Source of the DNA: Megalobrama amblycephala
Lineage: Eukaryota; Chordata; Actinopteri; Cypriniformes; Xenocyprididae
NCBI RefSeq assembly: GCF_018812025.1
Contig: NC_063053.1
Location: 8,600,123 to 8,664,122, forward strand
Direction of reading: 5' to 3'
DNA: 64,000 nucleotides
Shown here one piece after another: positions 27,201-39,864 of this stretch. The translations under genes and the position numbers were made by a program. The first letter of the stretch is position 1, and each line of letters begins with the position of its first letter. The notes beneath the pieces were generated by a model that did no database searches, had not been told where the DNA came from, and saw nothing but the letters and a program-made list of their open reading frames with translations.

Positions 27201-30200
27201 GTAAACACCTTTGAACTAACATTAGACTATTACATAATAGGCAGGTTTGCTCTGCAGCTCCGCCTTCTTTGACTTGGAAGTCAGACACGAGCAAAAACAT
27301 GAACACACTGGAGAGCTGCTTTATAGTAGAAATTGAAGTTGTAATTCTAATTGAAAGCCACACTGACACTGTTTTTTCATGTTTAATAATGTAAAGCTGC
27401 TTGCTTTAAAGAAAGCTATTGTATAAAACGTTGTGACTTGAATAGAGTGGTGAATTTCAGAGCTCATATCCAAATATATCCAACTATGGCAAGCAGGACG
27501 AGGCTAAGGGCCGTGAGAATAGCGCAAGGCCGTTGGCATGATTGATAATGAGCTCCACCCGCACAGCACACTGGTCTCAGATCTCACGGAGGAGCTCGGA
27601 TGCATAAAAAGAGGAGCGACGACAGTGAAGGACGAGATAGGACGAGACCTGGACTATTTATATTATATTTTGTTTATGTGTGTGTGGCAGTCGTTCGTGA
27701 GGGAATTAAAGTTTGTGGAACATTTGTCGGTTCCCACCTCCTTTCCTGAACAACATACCATGTTACATTGGTGCCAAAACCCAGGAGGAAGGAGGAACGC
27801 GCTGTCAAAGAGCCCTCGCTGCTGTGGGGAATCTAAGGTGCCATCGAGCATGGCTGAGCAGAGTCTGCCACCATGGACGCTCGAGGCGGTGGGCTGGAGT
27901 GAGTTGCTGGGGGGGGGGACTCTTGCCGGCTGCCTGAAACCGGAGGAGCCGTCGCCATCCATCAAGTGGCGGAGGAGTATCGAGCCATCCGCCGAGGGCT
28001 ATCCAGCACTCCAGGAGTAGAGTGCAGTCTCAAGAGTATTTTAGAGTATTTTAAGTGGCAAGCAGGACGAGGCTGAGGACCATGAGAACAGTGCGAGGCC
28101 GGTGGCATGATTGATAATGAGCGAACAACATAACGTGTTACATCCACATTGCCATGATCAGATGCATTCTTAACGGCTGTTTTCTCACCATTGTTGTGGG
28201 TTTATTTTCTTATGGAGAGGAAAGCGTGCAGCACAGTTTAACATATTTGTCATATACCATATTTTACATATACCATCTACAACTTCTCAGGTATTTCAAA
28301 CTTCTTTTTTCCCTAAGCGAAGAGCTTTTACATGAAAAATAACCCACCAAAGCCCTTCATGGCCTTCCTGAGGACCTCTGCGTCTTTTAGCGGATCGGCT
28401 CCTGGGAAGTCTTGGATGGTCCCTCTGAATCCACGCTACAAATAAAATAAATAAAACAACAGATGTTAGGAAACAAATATACAATCCAAATTGCACACCA
28501 AAAATAATTCAATTGCGTCAATTTACACTGATAGCTGGAACGGCAGGTGCTCCTCCTCCGTAACCTCCGCCGTATGCAGGCATGGACGGGTTGGGTGAGG
28601 GTGCTTTGGGATAGCTAGGCACGGAAGGACTGGGTGCTGGGGCATTTGGGTAGCCCGGCATCTGCTGACCAGGCGGTGGCCCTCCAGGGTATCCCATTCC
28701 TGGACCTTGAGGCATACCTCCTCCTGGCTGAGGGTACAGGCCATAGGGCTGGTTAGGGGAGGGGGCTGGTGGGCCCCCAGGTTGGGGGGCAGGATATCCA
28801 CCAGGCATTTGAGAGAACATGGATGGATTTGGGGTATATCCACTATTGGCGGCGAACTGATTTGCCTGTGATGGAAAAATTTGAGGGGGCGAAAAAAAAG
28901 CACAAAGCAAAAAGCAAGCATGACAGTTAGGACAGTAGAGCAGACGTTTCAGGAAATTGAACATATACAGCCTTGAAGTGACAATACTGACGAACAAAGA
29001 GATGATTAAGGCCAGGACAGGGAGATAAGAAGGATGTTGAACAAGTGTGCATTCATGGAAAGGTTTGTTTAGATAGTGTGGCTTTGCACTGAAGCGTTCC
29101 TATTGACTTAGGCCACTCGCATCATATTACACATGGGTGTCACAGTGACACAGTTTTGTAACATTTACATGAGCTTCCACATGCACAAAGTTTCCCTTGC
29201 TGTTTCTTCAAAGTTTCCCTTGCTGACCCTAAATGCAGAAGTACTGAAAAAGTAAAAATGAAACCAGTTGGCACCACACTACCAAAAAATATTTCTATCA
29301 AACGCAGTGGTTAACCAATGTGTGTGTTTAATGGCTGACACTGATAAGAATATCTAGAAATCAAGGTAGCCGATTGCTGAGATACTGCCAGTATATTAGT
29401 ATTTCTTCAACTTCTGGGCACTTTTACATCCCAGAGGTTGAACTACACCCAAAGGGCAGCATAAATTTCAAATTATGACACAGGAAATTCCCTTTTGTGA
29501 TATGTAATTGTATCTATTTATAAACCTTCCCTTGTGAAAAAGAAGTGTGCTTAATTGTATTAAATATGCACTAATAGTGTACTTCAAATATTAAAGGTAT
29601 ATTAAAAAAAAAAAAACCTGCAGATAATAGTAATAAAATAAAAAGCCACTTAAGTGTACTTAAAAAGAGGAAACTTTCTAAACACAAGTACACATTTAAA
29701 AGTGCACTTTGTAATAATATCAAATTAAAAGCTAGCAAATAGCTAATTAAAAAACATAAATCATTGCTAATAATCTCTTCTCACTCTTTAAAGATGTAAA
29801 CTTGTTCTGTTGTGTTGACTAAAATACATGTAAAGTACTTAATTATAATTTTACTGTAGTATGTTGTTCAATGTTGCATTTAATAAAAAGACAAGTTATA
29901 TATAAAGATGTATTAAAGGCACAATATGTAAGACTTTCGGATTAAAATATCCAAAAACGACTAGAACAATGTTATATATTTTGTTTACTTGTGTACTTAG
30001 ATTATCCCAAATGTTTCCAACAATGTTCAAATCCAAAAAAATCCACAATTTTAACCAGTGTAACGCGCCGTGTCATTGCGTTTGCCTGTCCGCGGTACCC
30101 TCGATTTCCGATTTCTCCCACGGCTCTCGGCCTCGTCCTGCTTCATACCACAGTAATTGTTAATAAAACTTTAATACATTAGCTCATCTATCAACATAAG

Positions 30201-32384
30201 TTCATGCCTGAGTCCCGTCAGATTACTTTCCATCAGCTATAGAGGTAAAGACAACCACTCCCATGATTCCACGCTCATTCACGCAGTCATCAAGCTACAC
30301 CTGTATTGTTTTAAATAAGTGATCTCTAGCAGTAAAACTTACATACTGTGCCTTTAAGTCCTATTTAAGTGGTTCAAAAACAACTCTAAATTTCAGCTAA
30401 CTGCATTTAATATAAATGTTAACAATAATACATTTTCATATGTGCCCCAAAACATTATATTCAGTTTGCACTTAAGTATATTCTTTTAAAGTATATTATT
30501 TCTCTAATAAGTACTCTTTTTAAAAGTATGCATAGTGTTCTTTTTCACAAGGGTTAACAGGAGAGAACTCTTTAAACACATTTAATTCACAGAATTTTTT
30601 GGGTGAATTATTGCCCTTACTGCAATAGTTCAATGGATCCACACTTGTTCACATTTCCTCTGATGAGTAAATTTGATTACGGAGAAAACTGTAAAGAAGC
30701 TTGTGCATCAGTAAATTAAATAGGGTCAAATTTGTTGGTCAAAGCACATTCGGATTACAGATAAATTATAAAAGATCAATGTCACGGTCACAAGAGCACA
30801 GTTTTGTAAAAAGCTGATAAAGGAAGGATTTGATGCAATTTCAGCCAAGGCTGTGCATTTCATGCTGACTGGAATCAAATTACCTGCGTCTGTTGAGAAT
30901 GGAGACCAATGTCATTTGGAATTATGCATTACATCATCGTTACATTGTAGAACTTACCATTCCTGGTAGATTTGATGCATTGAATCCGGGATTTGGCAAA
31001 TTATCCAGGCCAATAGGAGCACCTGGGGCACCCCAACCTCCTGTAAATACATGCATTTAAAACAAAATTTAAAACACATAAACAAAAACCTAAAACCCCA
31101 CACAAATTATGACTGAACAATATCAATGCACTTCACAGTTAACATAAAATCAAAACTGACCACATTTACTTAATTAAAACATGTTCCTGATCTTTTTGTG
31201 CATGGTTCACTGGTGCATGGATTTCCAAAGAGAAAAATGTAAAAACATGGTCTGCCTGTGAAATTACTTTTCTTTCCAGAAACATTCCAGCCTATTTTCA
31301 AAATCCAAACAATTCATGTTGTGCATCTTGCTCATTGAATATCCTGTCTCATATGTCAGATTACAGAAATAAAATGGGCTGTGAACATCATTTCATGCTG
31401 ACTTCAAAAGTGTGTATAGGGGAAATACAGATACATTGTGCATCATATGTCAGGCTAATAATAATCTAGACATCAACTTTTGATCATTATTCTGTGCAGT
31501 ACCCTGAGGGCCCTGCATCGCCCCATCTTGTAACTATATAAAAAAAAAAATCCTTTTCAGTTCTGAACCTGTTTTGATGTGATTTGACAAAACAGAAACA
31601 CGGTTTGAATCCAGAGCAGCAGGTTTTGTTATGGTAATAAGAAGTGTCAGGTAACACATTGTGCATAATTAAGCTCTTACTGCTAGGTGTTTCCTCTACA
31701 TACATTTTTAAATCTAATATTTAACTCTTATAACTTATACGTTCGGTTAGTTGACATGGAATAGAATGCTAGCATGTATACACACCAAACAAAGCATATT
31801 TTGTTATGGAAAAATAGCTAAAGCAACCAGATTATGGAAAATGTGTGACACACTAGCCAACAAGTCAATGGTTTCCTCTCAGAAGAACATGTTGTGAAAC
31901 ATTCATATGCGTTCACACTGACCACTGGGTCTCTCAAAAGAAGAGCCTCCAAATGAATGTCTGTCAGTGCAAGACAATGCTAGAAGTGAACTAGCATTTC
32001 TGACTAACTATCCACTGACTTTATGACTAAAGTGCCCATAAAAATTTCATAATCCAACATTTCAAATACAAACCACATTGAGTATGATGCAAGGAAATAC
32101 ATTGTGCACATATGGAAATCACCTACCCAGATAAGTGCAATTTCCTGGTTTTACTTTGGCTCACCTGAGGCTGGAGGAGCATACGGCCCTGGCTGGCCAG
32201 GATAGGCACCTGGCTGTGACGGGTAAGCACCAGGTTGGGGAGGGTATCCACCCGCCTGCGGTGGATACATCCCAGGTTGAGGGGGGTAACCCCCTGCTGC
32301 AGGAGGGTACGCCCCTGGCTGAGGTGGGTATCCACCAGCCTGAGGAGGATAGCCGGTTTGGGGAGGATAGCCTGGATAGCTCAT
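20344..32384 (-). CDS. anxa11: Annexin A11, complete coding region (14 coding exons)
   Basis: Ca2+-dependent phospholipid-binding protein that tethers RNA granules to lysosomes and acts in cytokinesis and secretion. Coding exons, in transcript order: 32165-32384 (ATG 32,384), 30958-31040, 28527-28865, 28348-28435, 26750-26844, 26290-26403, 25258-25348, 25017-25096, 24846-24902, 24668-24761, 22191-22286, 21674-21732, 20516-20638, 20344-20403. All introns are GT-AG and phases join exactly: 1,599 nt, 532 residues (human 505). Residues 1 to about 214 are a Gly/Pro/Tyr/Gln-rich low-complexity tail (GYPPQ-like repeats). Four annexin repeats follow, with Ca2+ motifs [24 protein letters not shown] and KGAGTKDR. 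The end is [14 protein letters not shown] and [12 protein letters not shown] place it as A11 rather than A7. Which fish paralogue (a or b) is not decided. Introns hold MITEs, an LTR relic and repeats. Confidence 0.97.
20873..20930. repeat. (TA)n/(CA)n microsatellite
   Basis: A compound dinucleotide run in the intron between anxa11 coding exons 12 and 13, surrounded by very AT-rich sequence (20,700-21,220) that includes a T run of about 30 at 21,198. Confidence 0.9.
23286..23560 (+). repeat. Harbinger-like MITE fragment in anxa11 intron
   Basis: It starts AGGCCCCGATATTCTTCAA after TAA, like the element at 5371. From about 23,430 it shares the stretch CTTTATAGTAGAAATTGAAG with 27,320. The right terminus is not recognisable. 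It lies in the intron between anxa11 coding exons 10 and 11. Confidence 0.55.
27084..27440 (+). repeat. Second Harbinger-like fragment, interrupted by LTR relic
   Basis: It begins after TAA with AGACCTTGATATTCTTAAAG, a diverged form of the terminus at 23,286, and shares the same internal sequence at 27,310-27,410. An LTR retrotransposon relic follows at 27,487. It lies in the intron between anxa11 coding exons 4 and 5. Confidence 0.5.
27487..28142 (+). mobile_element. Miniature LTR retrotransposon relic
   Basis: The 5' LTR is 27,487-27,766 (TGGCAAGCAGG...GTTACA, starting TG and ending CA). It is followed at once by a primer-binding-site-like TTGGTGCCAAAACCC, typical of fish Gypsy-type elements. 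After 289 bp of internal sequence a second, shortened LTR occupies 28,056-28,142; it lacks about 195 bp between GATAATGAGC and GAACAACATA. There is no gag or pol frame; the 160-codon open frame across it (27,538-28,020) spans LTR and leader and is not a real gene. No clear target duplication. The host is an anxa11 intron. Confidence 0.75.
29917..30353. mobile_element. TTAA-flanked MITE, family D
   Basis: The termini are AGGCACAATATGTAAG and the complementary CTTACATACTGTGCCT, with TTAA at 29,913-29,916 and 30,354-30,357. The internal part is GC-rich around 30,061-30,140. It lies in the anxa11 intron between coding exons 2 and 3. Confidence 0.8.
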
Positions 32385-32490
32385 TGTCGTGCCTGTAAAT
32401 GAAAAAAGGATGGGATTCATTTACCAAAATTGTGTATAAATTAAATCTTCATAAGCTTGGATTGGACATTAGAATTAAAAAAATTATGTC

Positions 32491-32930
32491 AAAGGAGCCG
32501 TTTACACAACAATGTTCAATTGATTTTTTTTTTATGTGTTTTGGTCATTTATGTACACTACAAAAGTGTTTTGGGGGTCTGAAAATGCAAAGTTTTGAAA
32601 ATGTTTTTTTAAAGTGCACGTTTTTGAAAACGATACCGTTACTGTCTCAATGTAAACTAAAAAAAAAAGTGAATTTGTGAAAATGGTGATGTCATGCGAA
32701 TTATGTGAATTATGTGTTCAGTCTGTAGGCGCGTAGTTTTTCTTTACAAAATGACATCGCCATCTACTGGCATGGCAGCAGAATACAGAGTTTTTAATCG
32801 TTTTCGCAGATCCCTGTGAACGGGGATAGTTTTGACAATGTTGTTATCTGTATGTGAAAAAGGCGAAGGAAAAACTTTTCCGTTTTTAGTACATAATTGT
32901 TGTGTAAACATACCCAAGTTTTTTAGAACT
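32491..32930. repeat. Diverged MITE-like repeat
   Basis: The stretches GAAAATGCAAAGTTTTGAAAA, GATACCGTTAC and TTTTCGCAGATCC match those at 55,727-55,930 in the same order, so both are copies of one family. The ends are worn, so no target duplication is assigned. Confidence 0.55.
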
Positions 32931-32942
32931 GTAATTGCTTAA

Positions 32943-33535
32943 AGGGTTAGTTCACAATCCAAAAATTTAATTTCTGTCATTAAGTACTCACACTCATGTC
33001 GTTCCAAACCCATAATACCTTTGTTCATCTTTGGAACACAAATTAAGATATTTTTGATTAAATCAACCGTTTCTGAACCTCAAATAGGCAGCAATGTCAT
33101 TGCACCTTTTGAGGTCCAGAAAGGTAGTTAAGACATTGTTAAAACGTGTCAACGTGACTACAGTGGTTCAACGTTAATGTTATGAAGCAACGAGAATACT
33201 TTTTGTACGCAAAAACAAAACAAAAATAACGAATTTATTCAACAATTTCTTCTGAGCTGGCATTCGAACATGAACACGGAAGCGCTGCACTGCGTTCACT
33301 ACGTCAACAGCACAGGAGACTGACAGGGAAAAGTATTCTTGTCGCTTCATAACATTAAGGTTGAACCACTGTAGTCACATATTTTAACGATGTCCTTTCT
33401 GGACCTCAAAAGGTGCAATGGCGTTGCTGCCTAAAAATATCCTAATATGTGTTCCGAAGATGAACGAAGGTCTTACGGGAACGACATGAGGGCGCACTTA
33501 ATGACAGAAATTGCATTTCTGGGTGAACTAACCCT
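32943..33535. mobile_element. TTAA-flanked MITE, family A copy 3
   Basis: The inverted termini are AGGGTTAGTTCAC/GTGAACTAACCCT with TTAA at 32,939-32,942 and 33,536-33,539. It lies in the first intron of anxa11, upstream of the start codon exon. Confidence 0.82.
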
Positions 33536-34785
33536 TTAAAAAAATGCATCAGAGGCTTCCATCATTCTAAAGTCAATGGGTAAATGCCTGAAATAAGTTG
33601 TCAGAAACTGCAGTGCTCTATTTAAGGGGATACATAAGCTTCATCCATCAGGCCCCATTTTCCAAACATTATGCTGCACCTGCTCCTGTGCTGCTTGAAT
33701 GACAGACTGTGAGCACAGACTGCTGTACATCTAAAAACGTCTCAAATTAATACATATTTATAGCTGTCAATTATGATCTGCTTTATATGGTAATTAATGC
33801 ATAAAAAGCTTCTGATAAATCATATCGTCCAATTTAAATCAAACTGAGGGTGAATGGTCAGTATACTGATACTGCTGCTGTTGATTCTGTTTCAATGAAA
33901 TAGTTAATGGGCTCATTCAAATAGTTTTGCAAGCATGTTCTATTATAGAAAAACATCACTCATTTCCTTTTAGTTCAATTTGATGACAACAATCAAAACT
34001 GACACCTTCTGCTGTTTAACACCTGACTTGAGATGTCTGTGCATGAGATGTTGGTCTGCTAAATAAAGCAACACTTACTGTACCTTTAGTGTGCTAGCAT
34101 CTAGCATGAGTAAAACAATATAGCTAAAGTTTGTTTCACCTTCTTTTATACAATAAATAAATATCCTAGTATAATTCACTCTGTTTTTTTCTGACATGAC
34201 TGCTCAGACTTCTCACCCTTTCCTTTGAAATGCATTAAAACATAAACCTTAAATGGAAAATAGTGGCTATGCTCTCAAAATCAAACCTTCATATTTTTGT
34301 TTCCCTTTCTTGCCAAACATTAACAGCAGTCAGTGTCTCAATGAAGAGTTCCAGTGTGGTACAAACCATGGAAACACATTACATAAACTACAGCTGAAGC
34401 TCTGCCCTGCTGCTATAGAAAACTAGTCATGTTCAGGAAGTAAAACTCCCATTCATATTTTCCATAGGGAAACAGGTTTTTTTTTGTCATGACGTATTAA
34501 CCTTTCAACACTGACGTATCACGAGCTCTGACACTGTTACAATATATACAAACATTTAAGTATTTAAAGAGTGTGGAGAGATCAACACGATTACACCATT
34601 TGCAGTGCTTCATTGGAGCTAACAAGCATGTGTTGCTTTTGTCGACTCTGATTGGTGTAATTTTCTGTGCAGCATCATGGGTAATGTAGTTTTTCACCAG
34701 GAATTCCACTGTTAAACAGGATTATTTTAAAAATAAGCTGAAATAATGCTGGCTGACATCTTCAGCAGAAGATACCATCGATTAA

Positions 34786-35077
34786 AGGGATAGTTCACCC
34801 AAAAATGAAAATTCTGTCATCATTTACTCCCCCTCAAGTTGTTCCAAACCTGTATGAATTTCTTTGTTCTGCTGAACACAAAAGAAGATATTTGGAAGAA
34901 TGTCTGTAACCAAGCAGATCTCATCTATGGTACTCAATAAAGTCAACAGGGAGCGAGATCTTCTTAGTTACAAACATTCTTCCAAATATTGTCCTTTGTG
35001 TACAGCAGAAGAAAGAAATTCATACAGGTTTGGAACAACTTGAGGGTGAGTCAACGATGACAGAATTTTCATTTTTG
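34786..35077. mobile_element. TTAA-type MITE, family A-related, right end lost
   Basis: It starts after TTAA (34,782-34,785) with AGGGATAGTTCACCC. The arms pair (ACTCCCCCTCAAGTTGTTCC with GGAACAACTTGAGGGTGAGT), but the right end stops at TTTTCATTTTTG, missing the last ~15 bases. It is a distinct subfamily from family A (AGGGATAG rather than AGGGTTAG). Confidence 0.75.
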
Positions 35078-35625
35078 TTCGTTTTCATTCCTGTCAAAAA
35101 AAATAAATATGGCACTATCCTGACTAAAGTCTATAGTAGGCAGTATCATGCTCTTTTGCCTATGCTAAATAGCCAAGTATTGAGGCAGTGAAGAAAGGCA
35201 ATGCTATCTGTAGCACAGAAAATATAGTATGGGTACAGTACATGGGGCACAAATTATATGGATAACATGATAGGAGCAGATATGAAAAATAGGCTTTTAT
35301 AATATTGCTCATCAACCCTTGGTGCATTGCCTCGGTGATAGGTCACTATAACATTTACCCTATGTTCACACTCCATTTGTGGTCATGGAAACTGTTACAG
35401 ATGTATTTGAAAGTAAAATACACTCTGCATACAGTCTTATCACCTTTACTCAGTGTGGGGGTGGTTTGTCATAGCACCTCACCTGCCATAAAACACATTA
35501 GAAGTTGTGTAGAGGGAAGGGACAATATAAACAGACTTGATGAACCCTGCAGATAAAAAGCACCACACCTCAATATATGATGCAATAACCACATGGTTAA
35601 GATTTCCAAACTTATGGATCACAAT

Positions 35626-36262
35626 GGGCCTCGTCTGTCAATCTAACGTAGAAACGAGTGCAGATCCAACCACAGAAATGGTCAACTTACAACAGGGTTC
35701 ATGTTTGATTCATTAAATATTCATATGCCGCCAATCCCATTGATAAAATATGGCAGCTGGAAACAATTGTCAGTTAAATATCACGCCCCTACAAGTTCAT
35801 GGTTTTGAAACCTCGTCCCTAGAGTTTACAACATAGAGAAAAGTAACCTGGCCAAGAAGACGGATCTAACCAATCACAATGCAAATATGTAAACCTACCC
35901 ATTGCTTTTGATTTTAATTGATTGTAATTATCTCAGCAGTAGCCTATGAGCATGCCATGTAGTAGACTAACTTCATGAAAGAGAAAGAGAAACTGATCTT
36001 ATAGCAAAAACACTGGTTAACCTTTTGCAACACATTTTAAATGATGAATATGTGGCTTCAAATATCCGCCAGATCTGCTATGCTGCACACAAGTTCACGC
36101 TAACTCAAAAACTTGCATACAACACAAGCTGAAACCACCTGACGTGAGATTTGAGATTGAGATCATAGCCACCGCTTACGTCTATACAGATAAATGCCAA
36201 GTTTTGTGTGGAAATGACCATACGGCCAGTTTTCTGTCATATTTTCATTTCGTAAATGAGGG
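35626..36262. repeat. Possible worn DNA transposon in anxa11 intron 1
   Basis: The left end GGGCCTCGTCTGTCAAT and the right end CGTAAATGAGGGCCAC are partly complementary. The body has no coding signal. I offer it as a candidate only. Confidence 0.3.
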
Positions 36263-36664
36263 CCACTATGTTGATTTCAGGCCTCAGGTGGGCCTATACA
36301 ATCACACATTGCCCAGAGCAGAAAAAAAGGCTTTTGTTTGGCCTAATTTTTTTAAATGTTAATGCCATGCATTAGAATGTCAAAACAGAGCTATCTACCA
36401 GTTTCACCACAACACCAACTCTTTTTGACTCTAAGAGTTTTACTTTCTCTAAAGGTGGGGTCTTCAACAGGGCAAGATTCTACCAATTATTTTTGCAAAA
36501 TAATGAAAATATGTATTGAAAAAATATTAAATAAATGTAAAGTAAATGACTCTGTACATCTGATTAATTTAATGACTTTGCAAAGTAAACATCATAAAGT
36601 ATGCAAATACATTAATATGGTACAATTTACTTTTTTAAAGGGCAAGCTTAAAATGCAACACTCA

Positions 36665-36924
36665 CCCCTGGTTTCACAGACAAGGCTTAAGCTTGTCCCA
36701 AACTAAAATGCATGTTTAAGCTGTTTTAACTGAAAGCAACTTCCAGTAACATATCTTAAAATTTGTCAGTGCCATTGTTTTATCTCAAGATGCACACCAG
36801 TAATGTTTTTAAGGCACATTTATAAAAGCTACTTAACTGAACTAAGACCTAATCCTAAATCTAAAAACCTAATCTTAAATCCAAAACCTAGCTTAATCTA
36901 AACCCTGTCTGTGAAACTGGGCCT
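36665..36924. mobile_element. MITE with GTTTCACAGAC inverted termini
   Basis: TGGTTTCACAGACAAGGCTTAAGC at the left is mirrored by CCCTGTCTGTGAAACTGGGCC at the right. It is a short non-coding element of a kind common in cyprinids; the superfamily is not determined. Confidence 0.65.
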
Positions 36925-37479
36925 CAAGGTTAATAAAGAACTTAGTAAATCATGAAAAACGTTAACATCCATGAAACATTTCCATGATACCACAAAAGAT
37001 TCTTTATAGTGCATTTAGTTATTTAGATTATTGAAATGTTCTTCAAACTAAGAAAAAAATATTTTTAGATATATTAACTATATTTTTAGTTATGTTTTAA
37101 ACGTGTAAATTCTATTAGTTTTCTTTTTAAATATAAGAACAGCTTATACTTTATAATTTACTTTATTACAACAAATATATAGAGAATTCCTACCAGAGCC
37201 CAACATAGTAACAATATGAGCAAACATAAACATAAACATCTGAACACTATTATGTGTCCTAATTAAATAAGACGAGACAGATGTCCATTGAGGCCTACAT
37301 TAAAAGTGTCACTATTCAAGTTTACTCAGTCAACAACAAAATATGTGCTTATTCAGATTTCTAAACTTCAATTTTTATCTATCCCACAAAACAGTACTGT
37401 TCGAGTCTTATCTATCGTATTAAGGACAAAATGTTCGGTCACATGAAAACATGTTTTCACCCTGTAAAAAGTAACTTAC

Positions 37480-37596
37480 ACTGCAGACTTTAACTGGGTT
37501 TCGCTGGAGAATTTTAAATTAGCTGGATCCTTAAATGTGCGAAGCGAACATGAGCGACATAAGATTATTAATACACAACATAATGGGTGGGAGCTC
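37480..37596 (-). other. anxa11: Candidate internal or alternative leader exon of anxa11
   Basis: A good minus-strand donor CAGT|GTAAGT has its GT at 37,478-37,479, and possible acceptors ending TTTTCAG or CTTCCAG lie near 37,597-37,630. No coding sequence. It could be an alternative non-coding exon. Only transcripts could decide. Confidence 0.3.
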
Positions 37597-37774
37597 TGAA
37601 AATGCTAACTGGAAGAAGGCTGGAAGAAGCTTAAAATAACGCAGTGGTATTCTTGCAGGGAAAACAAAACAGAAAGCGCATAAACGTTTACATAACAGCG
37701 CACTCAACATATTTATAACTATTTTATTAGTATAAAACGACCGAATGTAGTGTAAAAGAGTAAATGTTACTTAC

Positions 37775-37835
37775 AGTTTAAACAGCGGGCCGTCACTTCC
37801 TAGGTACAGAGTACCTCTCTTCTGCTCGTACGTTG
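37775..37835 (-). other. anxa11: anxa11 non-coding first exon and promoter
   Basis: The left edge is a strong donor AACT|GTAAGT on the minus strand (GT at 37,773-37,774), about 5.4 kb before the ATG exon, whose acceptor reads TTTACAG|GCACGACA (exon right edge 32,392). The sequence is locally CpG-rich. The right limit, the transcription start, is approximate. Annexin genes commonly have a non-coding first exon. Confidence 0.55.
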
Positions 37836-38867
37836 GACACGCAAGCGTAATATGTAATGAGGTGGGTGGGACTCATTCTTTCCATGACTGTTTCACACCA
37901 AACAATCTTTAACTAAATACAAAACATGTGACTCTTTCGTTTACCATGACTCATGTTGTTTGGTAATAGAGGAATGACCACTGTAAACTTTCCATAAGTC
38001 TGTCAAATATGGCATAACCTCTTGCGGAATATACAGTTTAAAAGAACAGCTGCATTAAGGGCGTTGCAGTCACTTTAAGATCTGCGTTCATGATATAGCT
38101 AACTCTGGATCCTGTAGGTTGTTAGTTTTATATTGTTGTTGTTTTAAAAAATAAATATTAATGTGAAACAATATAGCATAAGTCACACAAAATTGGTTGG
38201 GTCTAAATCGGTCTAAATATGGCAGTTTGCCCAGGAGCACGCCCTGAAGTCCCATCTGGGCGTGCGTATGACGTCCATGGACTTGTATGTTTACAGTTAT
38301 TAGAAGAAAAAAAAACGCTCTTCTTTTAGTGAGTTTTTAAGTGTTAAATTTATTATTGAAAGTTCACTGTTAAGATTATGAAAATCTTCGAAGAATACAG
38401 AGCACATTTCTGATATTAGAGCACATTTGGTAGATATTAAATATAGAAACTATATTTGACCACCTTCATAGCTTTCTTATACCAAAATTTATTCAGACAC
38501 CTTGAACATTTCATTCATTATTACAGTTTATTCACTACAGTTTAAAAGAAATGGTAATAAAATATGACAAGATCTCAGAGTTAAACTGTGTCAGAAAAAA
38601 AAAATCTTAATTATGTCAGATATGAATGTCAGATGACACAAAACATGGTCAGGTCAAAGTGTCTGAATAATTTTTGGTCCCACATTTTTATAAATTTTAC
38701 TGGTAGTCCACTGTATGAAGAATTTTTGTGTATAATATCACAGTTTACTTTATTTTGCTATCCTCACTTACATAAATGAACTATAGTGTCCTGCACCCAC
38801 TAGTAAAAAAATTATATCTAGTGTCTGAATAATATTTGGTCTATATATATATATATATATATATATA

Positions 38868-38911
<44 letters not shown>

Positions 38912-39754
38912 ATATTATATTATATTTTATATATATATACACTTATGAATTTTGTTTTTTAATTAAGAAAATGTACGTTTATGTGTTTATGTTATGTTAG
39001 ATTATTTTATTGTAATTTTTTGTCACTGATAAGTACAGGTTGCTAATAACAATAACTTATTTTGCAACCATCCTAGGGTAAAGATAAAAACCAAAACTTT
39101 TTGGTTTCTCGTGATGAAAAGTACATATGGTCCTTCTTGTCTTACATCTAGAAGAAAGGTGGACACATGAACAGATCACAGAATATGGAGTCCCTGATTT
39201 TGACCTTATTGTATCATTTAGCAACAAAAGTAAATAAGCCCAGTTATTAGAGGCTTAGAGAACTCCATTTTTGACTATGTGCCATTGTTATTTTCCAGCA
39301 ATAGCACATCAGTTCACTCTTAGAGTCTGTGATTGATTAAATTCTCATGGTTCGACTCAGATTAAACATACTGTACTTTCACATCTTTAAACTTCCTAAA
39401 TGTACCCTTCGGTGTTGTTACTGTATTTGCTTATAAATCACTTTGGTAAGAAAGCGCCTACTTGGACCATAAATGTGAAGTAATTAATAACTAAAAATTA
39501 GACTGACCACATCCGTTGCAGGCCTATTCTAAATATGCAATAATCACTACATCCTCTGCAATGGGATTGCATGATAATTACATTGAGGAAATGTTCTGGA
39601 GAAGGAAATGTGTACATTCTCAAGCTAGTAATCACAGCAGTGATGCAAGCCTAACATAATCTGATATCTAAGAGAAGGCTGTTTTTGTAAACTGTTGAAA
39701 TAATGTATTTTTTTCATTCCTATAGCTGAAGGTGTACATGTCACAAAAATATGA
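37836..39754. other. Intergenic region between anxa11 and mocos
   Basis: No gene seen. It holds AT-rich sequence and an (AT)n microsatellite at about 38,841-38,939. The open frame at 38,588-38,779 has no family resemblance. Confidence 0.5.
38841..38939. repeat. (AT)n microsatellite
   Basis: Long alternating AT run with one CTGTG interruption and irregular ATT units at the right. Confidence 0.9.
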
Positions 39755-39760
39755 TTTATT
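39755..39760 (-). promoter_or_regulatory. mocos: mocos polyadenylation signal AATAAA
   Basis: Minus-strand AATAAA (plus TTTATT) lies about 105 bases after the mocos stop codon, a normal short 3' UTR. It is the first canonical signal downstream. Confidence 0.6.
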
Positions 39761-39864
39761 TTTATACTGAATATGCAAAATGTATAAAGTCTGTAATAGA
39801 ATATAGTAATATATTCATATTAATACAAATACACCACATAAAATACATTAAAAAAAAAAAAATG

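Noticed and set aside
27538..28020. 160-codon plus-strand frame as a possible gene
   Set aside because: It runs from an LTR through the primer-binding site into the leader of a retrotransposon relic; no protein family is recognisable.
28523..28921. 132-codon minus-strand frame overlapping anxa11 exon 3
   Set aside because: It is an alternative frame of the repetitive GYP-rich exon; the true frame joins its neighbours in phase.
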